Source: Alphaproteobacteria bacterium
GTDB taxonomy: Bacteria; Pseudomonadota; Alphaproteobacteria; UBA2136; JAPPOO01
Length of the DNA: 38,206 nucleotides
Assembly (NCBI GenBank): GCA_028817875.1
Contig: JAPPOO010000060.1
Location: forward strand, 1-38,206
Direction: 5' to 3'
Position numbers and translations under genes: made by a program. Shown in pieces: positions 8,006-16,275 of the stretch (its first letter is position 1; each line of letters begins with the position of its first letter). The notes below the pieces were generated by a model. The model was given only the letters and a program-made list of their open reading frames with translations, was not told the origin of the DNA and searched no databases.

Positions 8006-8896
8006 TTAAGCAGCTTTAAGAAGTTTACTGGGGACGGGGACTTCTGAGCTGTAGTCATAGAAGCCGCGGCCTGATTTACGGCCAAGCCAGCCTGCATCCA
8101 CATATTTTACCAGTAACGGGCACGGGCGGTATTTAGAATCGCCCAGTTCCGCGTGCAGTACGCGCATGATAGCCACGCAGGTATCCAACCCAATCATATC
8201 GGCCAGTGTTAGCGGCCCCATAGGGTGGCCTGCCCCTAATTTCATTGCAGTATCAAGGCTTTCAACATCCGCCACACCATTTTGTAGGCAGTAGGCAGCT
8301 TCGTTCAACATTGGTAGTAGTAAGCGATTAACGATAAAGCCTGGAACGTCTTCACTCGTCGCGACGATTTTACCCATTTTTTCGGCGGCTTTTTTAATGG
8401 ACTGATATGTTGCATCTGACGTTGCAAGGCCGCGGATGACTTCGACTAATTTCATCATTGGTACGGGGTTCATAAAGTGCATACCGATGAAATTTTCAGG
8501 CCGTGTTGTGCACGCTGCCAACCGTGTAATGGAAATGGATGATGTGTTGGAGGCAATGATGCCGCTTTTTTGTAAAATGCCGTCCAACTCTTTAAAGATA
8601 ATACGTTTAATGTCCTCATTTTCCGTTGCCGCTTCAATCACAAGGTCGCACTTGGCAAGGGCTTTCATCTTGTTGGTTGGTGTAATGTTTTTGAGGGTTT
8701 TCTTTTTCTCAGCTTCGGTGATTTTTCCCTTTTTCACCTGACGGTCTAAGTTTTTGGTCACTGTTGTTAGGGCTTTATCTAGCGCCTTATCATTTTTATC
8801 CATTAGGATAACGCTGTAGCCACTTTGGGCAGCTACGTGAGCAATGCCATTCCCCATTTGGCCTGAGCCAATAATTCCGATTGTTTTTATCGTCAT
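8006..8896 (-). CDS. 3-hydroxybutyryl-CoA dehydrogenase (short-chain 3-hydroxyacyl-CoA dehydrogenase)
   Basis: 296 residues, the size of stand-alone 3-hydroxyacyl-CoA dehydrogenases (Hbd/PaaH/FadB2 group). The N-terminal Rossmann domain has 'GIIGSGQMGNGIA' (G10-x-G12-x2-G15) for NAD(H). The catalytic-His region 'FIGMHFMNPVPMMKLVE' and 'GFIVNRLLLPMLNEA' mark the family, and the C-terminal helical domain has 'DTAMKLGAGHPMGPLTLADMIGLD'. It interconverts 3-hydroxyacyl-CoA and 3-ketoacyl-CoA, in fatty-acid breakdown, butyrate/PHB metabolism or phenylacetate degradation. No partner genes are beside it, so the pathway is open and I leave the symbol blank. Divergent from def; terminated at 7963-7995. 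Confidence 0.93.
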   Translation of the reverse strand: MTIKTIGIIGSGQMGNGIAHVAAQSGYSVILMDKNDKALDKALTTVTKNLDRQVKKGKITEAEKKKTLKNITPTNKMKALAKCDLVIEAATENEDIKRIIFKELDGILQKSGIIASNTSSISITRLAACTTRPENFIGMHFMNPVPMMKLVEVIRGLATSDATYQSIKKAAEKMGKIVATSEDVPGFIVNRLLLPMLNEAAYCLQNGVADVESLDTAMKLGAGHPMGPLTLADMIGLDTCVAIMRVLHAELGDSKYRPCPLLVKYVDAGWLGRKSGRGFYDYSSEVPVPSKLLKAA

Positions 8897-8982
8897 AATA
8901 CGCTGCCTTTTGTTATTCTTTTATTTGTGCTAAAAACGCGAGCACATTATAGGCAAAGAAACGAAACGAACGCAGCTAAATT

Positions 8983-9558
8983 ATGACTATTTTACCGATT
9001 TATTTACATCCGCACCCCGTATTGCGGCAGAAAGCTGAGCCTGTTACCGAGATTACGTCTGAAATCCGCCAAATATTAGATGATATGGTTGAGACACTGC
9101 TTAACCATGAAAACGGTGTTGGGCTTGCTGCAAATCAAATTGGGGTTTTGAAGCGCCTTGTGGTTCTAGATTTTACGGCAGACCGTTTGGAAGATGAACT
9201 TCCGACAGGTATTGGTACCGATGGTGTTGTGAGAATGATCAACCCTGAAGTTGTTTCCACAACTAAAGAAGTGGGAACTTTTGCTGAGGGATGTTTGAGT
9301 ATTCCGTTTGTTTACACGGACATTCAGCGCCCTGCCGCGCATATTAGGTACCTTGATGAAAACGGTGAGACGAAGGAACTTCATACAGAAATCAGTACGC
9401 TCTTGAACCATGTTATTCTGCATGAAATTGACCATTTAGACGGGATTGAATTCCCTGACCATCTTTCTCGTATTAAACGTGGCATGACGTGGAAAAAGTA
9501 CAAGAAGGTGCTCCCTGCTTTTAGAGAGCAAGAGCCTTACCCTTATATAGAGGAATAG
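8983..9558 (+). CDS. def: Peptide deformylase
   Basis: 191 residues. It removes the N-formyl group from nascent proteins at the ribosome. All three metal/active-site motifs are present: 'GVGLAANQ' (45-52), 'EGCLS' with ligand C105, and 'HEIDH' with H148, E149 and H152. A C-terminal extension (K-R-G-M-T-W-K-K-Y) is slightly longer than in E. coli. First gene of def-fmt-GNAT-truA; the fmt ATG is 6 bases after its stop. No clear Shine-Dalgarno precedes this start. The product reverses the modification made by the next gene's product after translation starts. Confidence 0.97.
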   Translation: MTILPIYLHPHPVLRQKAEPVTEITSEIRQILDDMVETLLNHENGVGLAANQIGVLKRLVVLDFTADRLEDELPTGIGTDGVVRMINPEVVSTTKEVGTFAEGCLSIPFVYTDIQRPAAHIRYLDENGETKELHTEISTLLNHVILHEIDHLDGIEFPDHLSRIKRGMTWKKYKKVLPAFREQEPYPYIEE

Positions 9559-9564
9559 AAATTT

Positions 9565-10488
9565 ATGCGCCTGATTTTTATGGGCAGTCCTGATTTTGCG
9601 GTACCGAGTTTGGAAGCTTTATTGGCTAGCCAGCATGAAGTTGTCTGTGTTTACACGCAGCCGCCCCGCCCAGCGGGACGCGGACACAAAATACAAAAAA
9701 CAGCCGTCCACCAGTTAGCTGAAAAACATAACCTTGCTATTCATACTCCTCAGCATCTTAAAGGAGAAGCTTTAGAGGAGCTGTTATCGACACCGTGCGA
9801 TGCTATTGTGGTTGTTGCTTATGGCATTCTTCTTCCTCAAGCGGTTATTGACCATGCCCCTTGTGTGAACGTGCACTTTTCTGCTCTGCCCCGTTGGCGC
9901 GGCGCAGCACCTGTTCAACACGCTATTTTTGCAGGCGATGTTACAACTGAAATCTGTATTGCCAAGTTAGAACTGAAGTTAGACAGTGGGCCTGTCTACC
10001 TTCGTAAATCTTTTCCACTCCCAGAAAATATAACAACAGGAGAAGGTTATACTTGGTTTTCTCAAGAAGCGGCTACTCCCCTTGTTCAGGTTATGGATGA
10101 CTTTGAAAACTTAACGCCTATTCCTCAATCTGAAAATGGTATTACGATTGCCCCTAAGGTTACCTCTGATATGCGGCCAATTGATTGGCGTAAACCTGCG
10201 CACGAGGTGCATAACCACATCCGTGGTATGAGCCCTTGGCCAGGAGCAACAACCGTTTGTGGTGATGAGATTTGGAAAATTCTACGCAGTGAAAAAGCTG
10301 ATAGACACGGTGCTGCAGGTGAAGTTTTAGATATTACTGAAACTGGCATTACCGTTGCTTGCGGTGCAGGTGCCGTGCGGCTTTTGGTGCTACAACGCCC
10401 CAGCAAAAAAGCCATGGATGTGGCGGACTTTGTAAAGGGTATCAATCTTTCTGTTGGAAATTGTTTTAATAGCCATGGCGACCTTTAG
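9565..10488 (+). CDS. fmt: Methionyl-tRNA formyltransferase
   Basis: 307 residues, the expected length. It transfers the formyl group of 10-formyl-tetrahydrofolate to Met-tRNA(fMet). 'MRLIFMGSPDFAVPSLEALL' starts the transferase domain; 'VNVHFSALPRWRGAAPVQHAI' carries the catalytic Asn and His and the folate-binding loop; 'LDSGPVY' holds the catalytic Asp. A C-terminal OB-like tRNA-binding domain begins near 'ENGITIAPKVTSDM'. GAGGA in the end of def gives the ribosome binding site. Its 3' end overlaps the next gene by 14 bases. Confidence 0.97.
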   Translation: MRLIFMGSPDFAVPSLEALLASQHEVVCVYTQPPRPAGRGHKIQKTAVHQLAEKHNLAIHTPQHLKGEALEELLSTPCDAIVVVAYGILLPQAVIDHAPCVNVHFSALPRWRGAAPVQHAIFAGDVTTEICIAKLELKLDSGPVYLRKSFPLPENITTGEGYTWFSQEAATPLVQVMDDFENLTPIPQSENGITIAPKVTSDMRPIDWRKPAHEVHNHIRGMSPWPGATTVCGDEIWKILRSEKADRHGAAGEVLDITETGITVACGAGAVRLLVLQRPSKKAMDVADFVKGINLSVGNCFNSHGDL

Positions 10489-10996
10489 TTTTACCCCCCT
10501 CGCTTCTTCTGATTTTGAACAACTAGCGCGTTGGCTTAATGCTCCTCATGTACGGGCAACTTACCAAAAAGAGCCTATTTCCTTAGAGGAAGTCACTCAA
10601 GAGTACACAAAAAAGATCGACGAGAATTCTTCCGTTAGGTGCCATATCGCTTGGCTTGATGGTGCGGCTGTCGGGTTTTTGCAGTGTTACCGCGTTGTTG
10701 ATTTTCCTGATTATGGCCAAGAGATTGGTAAAGATTCAGGTATTACCGTCGACTTTTTTATTGGCGAGGCAGCTTGCCTTGGCAAAGGTTACGGTAAGCA
10801 TATGCTGCAGTGCTATTTGCAGAACGTTGCCTTCCCTACTTTTAAAGCTGAAGATACCTGCTGGATTTGCCACGCCGAGGATAATAAGGCTGCTATACGT
10901 TGTTCTCAGGCTGTTGGGTTTTCTGTTTACGGGCATGTTGTAGAAGATGGCAAACCCTCTGTTTTGCTAGGTTTGAAAAAAGATGACTTAACATGA
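10475..10996 (+). CDS. GNAT acetyltransferase, AAC(6')-like
   Basis: 173 residues from the ATG at 10475; an in-frame TTG at 10454 would only extend it into fmt. The pattern 'LARWLNAPHVRATY' near the start, 'DFFIGEAACLGKGYGKHML' (acetyl-CoA loop L-G-K-G-Y-G at 102-107) and 'NKAAIRCSQAVGF' follow the aminoglycoside 6'-N-acetyltransferase-like branch of GNAT, which also includes proteins acting on siderophores or unknown amines. Resistance cannot be claimed from sequence. It is tightly placed: 14-base overlap with fmt and ATGA overlap with truA, so it is translated with the housekeeping operon. Confidence 0.82.
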   Translation: MATFSFTPLASSDFEQLARWLNAPHVRATYQKEPISLEEVTQEYTKKIDENSSVRCHIAWLDGAAVGFLQCYRVVDFPDYGQEIGKDSGITVDFFIGEAACLGKGYGKHMLQCYLQNVAFPTFKAEDTCWICHAEDNKAAIRCSQAVGFSVYGHVVEDGKPSVLLGLKKDDLT

Positions 10997-11760
10997 GACG
11001 TATTAAACTTACGGTAGAGTACAACGGCCAACCCTTTTGGGGTTGGCAGCGCATACAGGGTGGGCCATCTGTCCAGCAGGCATTAGAGGAGGCGTTGTTC
11101 AGCATTACGCACGAACGTATAGAGCTTTTTGCAGCAGGGCGTACAGACCGCGGTGTACACGCTACAGGGCAGGTTTGCCATTTTGATACGGAAAGTATGT
11201 TGCCCCTAATTAAGTTTTTGGATGGTGTTAACTTTTATGTGCGTCCGTATGTTGCTGTTACACGGGTTGAAGAGGTCGAGGCGGATTTTCATGCGCGTTT
11301 TACGGCGACTTGTCGGCATTATGAGTACCACTTGTTTAACCGCCGCCAGATGAACCCGCTATGGGACGGCAAAGCTGGCCTGTGGCGTACGGCTTTGGAT
11401 ATTGATGCGATGCTGAAAGCTGTTTCGTTTGTTCCTACTGGAGAAGCTGATTGGAGTAGTTTCCGTAGTAGCGAGTGCCAAAGCAGTACACCTATGGTGC
11501 ACTTAGAGGGTATTCGGTTAGAAATACGAGACGACAATTGGCTGGTTTTGCATATTTCTGGTAATCACTTTTTACACCATATGGTGCGGATTTTAATGGG
11601 TACATTGATTGATGTAGGTGATGGCAAGTTTAGGGCAGAGGATATCCCTACTATTTTTGCTGCGAAAGATAGAACCCGTGCGGGACAAACATTTATGCCG
11701 GATGGGTTAGTCCTCACGCGCGTCACATACCCTGAGTACAGGGTATGTAACTGCGTTTAG
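10993..11760 (+). CDS. truA: tRNA pseudouridine(38-40) synthase
   Basis: 255 residues, family-typical. It isomerises uridines 38-40 in the anticodon stem of many tRNAs. The catalytic Asp is D52 in 'AAGRTDRGVHATGQV'; other conserved stretches are 'FHARFTATCRHYEY' and 'FLHHMVRILMGTLIDVG'. The ATG overlaps the stop of the GNAT gene (ATGA), so translation is coupled. Last gene of the operon; the orphan at 11771 is convergent 10 bases away, and no strong terminator was seen between them. Confidence 0.97.
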   Translation: MRRIKLTVEYNGQPFWGWQRIQGGPSVQQALEEALFSITHERIELFAAGRTDRGVHATGQVCHFDTESMLPLIKFLDGVNFYVRPYVAVTRVEEVEADFHARFTATCRHYEYHLFNRRQMNPLWDGKAGLWRTALDIDAMLKAVSFVPTGEADWSSFRSSECQSSTPMVHLEGIRLEIRDDNWLVLHISGNHFLHHMVRILMGTLIDVGDGKFRAEDIPTIFAAKDRTRAGQTFMPDGLVLTRVTYPEYRVCNCV

Positions 11761-11770
11761 GCGGTTTTGC

Positions 11771-12034
11771 TTACATTTTTGCAATTTTTTCTCCAGCAGG
11801 AAATACAAAAACATGTTTTTCCGCAGCTGTTCGAAGTTCAAACGGTGTTTCCTCTCCTAGTGCTTGGTTTTGGACGCCCTGCGGTACAACACTTTCAGGA
11901 ATTAACACAAGCCGACCATCACTACGCTTAGCAGCGACATAATCTTTAAAGTTTGTGTCTTTTTTTATTCTAGCTGCATAAGCAAGCTGCTGGTCTGTTA
12001 CCTCAGCCAAGGTATACGTGAGTTTTTGAGTCAT
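11771..12034 (-). CDS. Small hypothetical protein
   Basis: 87 residues, cytoplasmic, without membrane or signal features. A helical N-terminus ('LAEVTDQQLAYAARIKKD') precedes a beta-like C-terminus ('SDGRLVLIPESVVPQG', 'HVFVFPAGEKIAKM'). A possible promoter on the minus strand is TTGCTA - 17 - TATAGG between about 12110 and 12080, with GAGGGTGAA before the ATG. A GTATAC palindrome lies in that promoter spacer. No family recognised. Confidence 0.5.
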   Translation of the reverse strand: MTQKLTYTLAEVTDQQLAYAARIKKDTNFKDYVAAKRSDGRLVLIPESVVPQGVQNQALGEETPFELRTAAEKHVFVFPAGEKIAKM

Positions 12035-12120
12035 TTCACCCTCTCAGATTTTATGGAAAATGTTTCAGTGTTACCTCCCCTATACCTTACCGTATACATA
12101 CTAGCAAGAACCAACGATTA

Positions 12121-12146
12121 AAAAAGCTCCCGTTTGGGAGCTTTTT
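12121..12146 (-). terminator. Intrinsic terminator of the mdh-sucCD block
   Basis: Perfect palindrome AAAAAGCTCCC - GTTT - GGGAGCTTTTT, 13 bases after the sucD stop on the minus strand. It is symmetric, so it could also work for plus-strand transcription. Confidence 0.9.
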
Positions 12147-12159
12147 AGTGAGGGTTGGT

Positions 12160-13047
12160 TTAGCCCATTAGAATTTTTTTAGCGGCTTCACCAAGTTCAG
12201 ATGGTGTGGCACATACAGTTACGCCTGCATCTTCTAGCGCAGCAATTTTGCTTTCTGCTGTGCCTTGTCCACCAGAGATAATGGCCCCTGCGTGCCCCAT
12301 ACGTTTCCCTTTTGGTGCTGTTGCCCCTGCAATAAAGGCAACTACCGGCTTGGTAACGCTGGATTTAATGAAGTCAGCTGCCTCTTCTTCCGCTGTTCCG
12401 CCAATTTCGCCAATCATAACGATAGCTTCTGTTTGCGGGTCGTTTTCAAACGCGCTGAGAACTTGAATAAAGTTTGTGCCCGGTACGGGGTCTCCACCTA
12501 TCCCTACACAAGTAGATTGGCCAAGGCCGACGGCTGTGGTTTGTGCCACGGCTTCGTACGTGAGAGTTCCTGAACGGGATACCACGCCAACAACACCTTT
12601 TTGGTGGATGTGCGCCGGCATAATACCGATTTTACAGCCTTTTTCATCACCTGGGGTAATAATGCCCGGACAGTTTGGGCCGATGAGACGCATACGGCAA
12701 TTTGGGTCTTTCAGGGCTTGTTTTACTTTCACCATATCCTGCACAGGAATTCCTTCGGTAATACAGATACAAATGGAAATGCCTGCGTCCTTGGCCTCTA
12801 GAATTGCATCAGCCGCAAAGGGAGGTGGTACGTAAATTACGCTGGCTTCGGCGCCTGTTTCTTTTACAGCTTCTGCCACTGTGTTAAAGATTGGTACGCC
12901 GAGGTGGGTTTCTCCCCCTTTGCCTGGGGTAACACCGCCCACATAGTTTGTGCCGTATTTTAGCCCCATTTCCGTGTGGAAGCTTCCGTGCTTACCAGTA
13001 ATTCCCTGCGTAATCACTTTTGTATTTTCATTAATGAAGATGGACAT
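12160..13047 (-). CDS. sucD: Succinyl-CoA synthetase alpha subunit
   Basis: 295 residues. With SucC it forms succinyl-CoA ligase (ADP- or GDP-forming), making ATP or GTP from succinyl-CoA in the TCA cycle. '[16 protein letters not shown]' is the CoA-binding Rossmann start, 'PGKGG' follows, and the phosphorylated His is H252 in '[17 protein letters not shown]'. '[14 protein letters not shown]'-type sequence is present (with D for E). Unusually a DUF2059 gene separates it from sucC. Only a weak purine-rich ribosome binding site precedes its start. Confidence 0.97.
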   Translation of the reverse strand: MSIFINENTKVITQGITGKHGSFHTEMGLKYGTNYVGGVTPGKGGETHLGVPIFNTVAEAVKETGAEASVIYVPPPFAADAILEAKDAGISICICITEGIPVQDMVKVKQALKDPNCRMRLIGPNCPGIITPGDEKGCKIGIMPAHIHQKGVVGVVSRSGTLTYEAVAQTTAVGLGQSTCVGIGGDPVPGTNFIQVLSAFENDPQTEAIVMIGEIGGTAEEEAADFIKSSVTKPVVAFIAGATAPKGKRMGHAGAIISGGQGTAESKIAALEDAGVTVCATPSELGEAAKKILMG

Positions 13048-13109
13048 CGTTTCTTCTTTCTTTTTTTAGTTTTTGAACTTTAAGTGCGTACGTACCTAAA
13101 CGCTTTGCC

Positions 13110-13637
13110 TTAATTTATCTCTTCTAATTTCTCGTGAATTTTTTTATTGATTTTTTGTTTTACACGAACTGTCAGCTGTTGTTGCTTTGAAAGCATTTCG
13201 GGCATCATTTTTGCCATCAACGAAGGCATTTTCTCCATCATTGATATGGCGTGCTCATTTTGATAAAACTCGTACATAGCTTCTATCTCTTCGTAACTGA
13301 ATGTATCAGCATATATTTTATTAACTACAGGCAGCATTTCTTGCATAAATGCTACCATCTCTTCTTTAAAGACTTCTCCTGCTGCACTTGATATCACTTT
13401 TCTTTTTTCTGAAGAAATATTTTTATTTTTTTGAAGGTTTAGCTCAATCTGACGCTCCATAAGCTGAGAAATTGGTTGAAACATTTGTTTTCCAAGTACT
13501 GTGTCCTTCACCGCTGGTATTTCAAACAACTTTTCCAACATTTCCTGCTTAGCGACCGTTTGAGCATAAACTGCCGGTGGCAATGCTATGTACAAAGCGC
13601 TTAATAATAAAGCTAGTAGCGTGTATTTTCTTTTCAT
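13110..13637 (-). CDS. DUF2059-type exported protein between sucC and sucD
   Basis: 175 residues. Signal peptide M-K-R-K-Y-T-L-L-A-L-L-L-S-A-L-Y, cleavage likely after V-Y-A. The mature protein is helical; 'IYADTFSYEEIEAMYEFYQ' followed by 'MMEKMPSLMAKMM' matches the DUF2059 motif (Y-A-x2-F-t-x2-E-l-x-a-l-x-x-F-Y, then l-x-x-K-m-P). The function of that family is not known; it is periplasmic. The ATG is 3 bases after the sucC stop, so it is translationally coupled to a TCA-cycle gene with no evident link. Met-rich C-terminal part. Confidence 0.75.
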   Translation of the reverse strand: MKRKYTLLALLLSALYIALPPAVYAQTVAKQEMLEKLFEIPAVKDTVLGKQMFQPISQLMERQIELNLQKNKNISSEKRKVISSAAGEVFKEEMVAFMQEMLPVVNKIYADTFSYEEIEAMYEFYQNEHAISMMEKMPSLMAKMMPEMLSKQQQLTVRVKQKINKKIHEKLEEIN

Positions 13638-13640
13638 CGC

Positions 13641-14816
13641 TTAAGCAGCTTTCGATTTATTCACTTCGTTTACAATAGCTTGAGCGGCTTCGGCCAGTGT
13701 ATCCGCACTGGTGATTGGTAGGCCGGATTTTGCCATAATGTCCTTACCTAGTTGAACATTTGTTCCTTCCAAACGCACAACCAGTGGCACAGAAAGCTGA
13801 ACTTCCTTAGCGGCGGCGACAACGCCGTTTGCAATCACATCGCATTTCATAATACCTCCGAAGATATTAACTAAAATACCTTTTACCTGAGGGTCGGACA
13901 GGATGATTTTAAAGGCTGCCGTTACACGTTCTTCCGTTGCGGAACCGCCCACATCCAAAAAGTTTGCAGGGCTGCTGCCAAAGTGTTTGATGATGTCCAT
14001 TGTTGCCATAGCAAGGCCGGCACCATTTACCATACAGCCAATTTCACCATCCAGCGCAATATAGTTTAAATCCCATTTAGCGGCTTCAACCTCGCGGCTG
14101 TCCTGCTGGGTTGGGTCATCCAATTCGGCGATGTCAGGGTGACGGAATAGTGCATTGCTGTCGAAGTTCATTTTTCCGTCCAGCGCGACGATTTGGTCAT
14201 CCCCTGTTACCACAAGCGGGTTGATTTCTAGCATTGCGGCATCAGTATCAATGTACGCTTTGTAGAGGTTTAAAAAGAATTTGGTGGCGTGCTTAATTTG
14301 CTCACCTTTTAGACCCAAGCTAAATGCTAACTGGCGTGCTTGGTAGGGCATTAAACCTGTTAATGGGTCTACGGAAATCGTTGTGATTTTTTCGGGTGTT
14401 TTTTCCGCAACTTCTTCAATATCCATACCGCCCTCGGTACTGGCCATAACAATGTTTTTAGAGCTGGCGCGGTCTAACAACATAGAGACGTAAAGCTCCT
14501 GTGCGATGTCTGTCCCTGCTTCTACATACACGCGATTGATAGGTTGGCCGTTTGCATCTGTTTGATGCGTTACAAGGTTTGTTCCTAGTAAGCTTGCAGC
14601 CGTTGCTTTTGCTTCTTCTGCTGACTTACAGATTTTCACACCGCCTGCTTTACCACGCCCACCTGCGTGAACTTGAGCTTTAACTGCAACAACGGCTGTT
14701 CCTAACTGCTTTGTCGCTGCTTCAGCTTCTTCCGCTGTTTGGCAAATGACGCCTTCCGGCACGGCGACACCAAATTTTTTTAAGACTGCTTTTGCTTGAT
14801 ATTCATGGATATTCAT
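13641..14816 (-). CDS. sucC: Succinyl-CoA synthetase beta subunit
   Basis: 391 residues, normal length. N-terminal ATP-grasp domain: '[17 protein letters not shown]' start, '[17 protein letters not shown]' nucleotide-binding segment and '[10 protein letters not shown]' metal-binding segment. The C-terminal CoA-ligase domain has '[17 protein letters not shown]' and '[13 protein letters not shown]'. It gives nucleotide specificity and binds succinate. AAGGGA precedes the ATG. It is downstream of the VUT and FMN-reductase genes on the same strand, with 63 bases to the last of them. Confidence 0.97.
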   Translation of the reverse strand: MNIHEYQAKAVLKKFGVAVPEGVICQTAEEAEAATKQLGTAVVAVKAQVHAGGRGKAGGVKICKSAEEAKATAASLLGTNLVTHQTDANGQPINRVYVEAGTDIAQELYVSMLLDRASSKNIVMASTEGGMDIEEVAEKTPEKITTISVDPLTGLMPYQARQLAFSLGLKGEQIKHATKFFLNLYKAYIDTDAAMLEINPLVVTGDDQIVALDGKMNFDSNALFRHPDIAELDDPTQQDSREVEAAKWDLNYIALDGEIGCMVNGAGLAMATMDIIKHFGSSPANFLDVGGSATEERVTAAFKIILSDPQVKGILVNIFGGIMKCDVIANGVVAAAKEVQLSVPLVVRLEGTNVQLGKDIMAKSGLPITSADTLAEAAQAIVNEVNKSKAA

Positions 14817-14879
14817 GGGGTTTGTCCCTTATTCAGTATTGTTGGTTTTTGAAATTTCGAGGGTAGTGTAGCGCGGTTT

Positions 14880-15560
14880 TTACTTCATATCCAGTGGTGT
14901 TAATTTTTTTGCTAAATACATGAATGGTGTATCGCAAACAGCTACAATGGCTTTACCGACAAACCCTACGGCTATCATTTGAATAAGACTATCGTTTGGG
15001 ATTGTTCCGTAAAATGCCAAGGTTATAAAAATAACCGTGTCTAACAGTTGAGATGTCAATGTGCTGGCGTTGTTCCTCAGCCATAGGCGGTTTTCGCCCG
15101 TTCTTTCGTGAATCCAGTGGTAAAACCATATGTCAAAGCGTTGAGCTATAATATAGGCCACAAATCCAGCAGCAATAATACGCAAGGCTGCATCAAACAA
15201 CAGTGCCATGGCGTTATGAATTTCTTGCGCAAATGGCTCGGGCTTAAATAGCAATGCGGCTTGTGCGCACGTGGTAAATGTAATGCCCGCTGCTAAGCTA
15301 ATCCATATAACACGATACCCTGCTTGTTTGCCGTAACGTTCAGTTAACACATCTGTTGCTAAGAATATGCCTGCGTAGATGGGTATGCCGATTAGCGTGG
15401 TAAAGCCAAATATATCAATCATTTTTGCGTTTGTTGCGTATAAACAAATGTAGGATACAACAATAAATGTTTGTAGCCAGTCTCGCCCCATTTTGGCAGC
15501 CCCTAACCCCATAGAAAGCCACCAAAACATAAGTAAAAACATGAGTAATTCGTTACTCAT
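14880..15560 (-). CDS. VUT/YhhQ-family transporter (queuosine-precursor type), copy A
   Basis: 226 residues with about six membrane spans. YhhQ/VUT proteins import queuosine precursors (preQ0/preQ1), used for tRNA wobble modification. Family marks: 'FLATDVLTERYGKQAGYRV' (the E-x-Y-G-K loop), 'FDIWFYHWIHERTGENRLWLRNNAST' (read as two motifs) and the conserved 'SQLLDT' directly after. These polar residues are retained here, so this copy looks functional. It overlaps copy B by 4 bases (ATGA-type coupling) and ends with K-K-L-T-P-L-D-M-K, shared with copy B. The substrate is inferred from the family only. Confidence 0.85.
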   Translation of the reverse strand: MSNELLMFLLMFWWLSMGLGAAKMGRDWLQTFIVVSYICLYATNAKMIDIFGFTTLIGIPIYAGIFLATDVLTERYGKQAGYRVIWISLAAGITFTTCAQAALLFKPEPFAQEIHNAMALLFDAALRIIAAGFVAYIIAQRFDIWFYHWIHERTGENRLWLRNNASTLTSQLLDTVIFITLAFYGTIPNDSLIQMIAVGFVGKAIVAVCDTPFMYLAKKLTPLDMK

Positions 15561-16261
15561 CGTACTGTATCTCCTAGGTTATTCGGTTGTTTCATATCCA
15601 ACGGCGTGAGTTTTTTCGCTAAATATATAAAGGGTGTATCACAAATTGCGACGACAACTGTAACGGCATAAGCAGCTAAAGCTATTGCTAACCAATTATC
15701 TAGTACACTTCCAACAGCAAGTCCCCAAAAAGCAATGTTATTGAATAATGTTGTAAACAATGTACTTGCGTTATTTCTGAGCCACAAAAACTTTTCACCT
15801 GTTAGTTTATGAAGGTAGTCGTATATCCAAATATCTAAAAACTGGGACATGCCGTAAACTAGCGTTCCAATAACTGTTATTTTAATGGAGTACTGATACA
15901 CCTCGGAAATAGATTGGTGTATTTGGGTACTTCCAGAAGCTGGTGTAAAAAGTAATACACTATGGACAAGTAAAATGACTAAGTAAGGCGCCAACACATG
16001 AACCAAAACTCCGCCGTGCGCAGCTTTTTTGCCGTATTTTTCCGCTAATATATCCGTCGCTAAAAAATTTGGTGCCCATAGTAGGGTTGAAAGACTCACT
16101 GTATAGCCAAAAACTTCTGCCGTTAACGGCACAATTGGCAGCAATATACAGGTGCTCATTCCGATGTAAATGTACAACCACATTTTCCCGCCCTTTGAAA
16201 AAAGGACGGGTAGCGATAATGCTAAAAGCAAAAAGGCGATGAACAAAATTTCATTACTCAC
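15557..16261 (-). CDS. VUT/YhhQ-family transporter paralogue, copy B (altered core motif)
   Basis: 234 residues, about six spans, clearly a tandem paralogue of copy A: 'FLATDILAEKYGKKA', 'LWLRNNASTL', 'CDTPF-Y-LAKKLTPLDMK' align directly. The family's S-Q-x-x-D-T motif after 'LRNNASTL' has become T-T-L-F-N-N, so both the Gln and Asp are lost. An extra 10-residue polar tail follows the shared C-terminus. Options: changed substrate, a heteromeric partner for copy A, or decay. It is upstream of copy A in the same transcript with overlapping start and stop. Confidence 0.82.
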   Translation of the reverse strand: MSNEILFIAFLLLALSLPVLFSKGGKMWLYIYIGMSTCILLPIVPLTAEVFGYTVSLSTLLWAPNFLATDILAEKYGKKAAHGGVLVHVLAPYLVILLVHSVLLFTPASGSTQIHQSISEVYQYSIKITVIGTLVYGMSQFLDIWIYDYLHKLTGEKFLWLRNNASTLFTTLFNNIAFWGLAVGSVLDNWLAIALAAYAVTVVVAICDTPFIYLAKKLTPLDMKQPNNLGDTVR

Positions 16262-16275
16262 CGTACCTACTTTCT

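Noticed and set aside
10475-10996. Calling the GNAT an aminoglycoside-resistance gene
   Set aside because: The fold motifs fit AAC(6')-like proteins in general, but housekeeping-operon context and low expected identity make a resistance claim unsupported.
12206-12835. Plus-strand frames across sucD
   Set aside because: Mirror frames of a strongly conserved minus-strand gene, no start signals, no recognisable protein.
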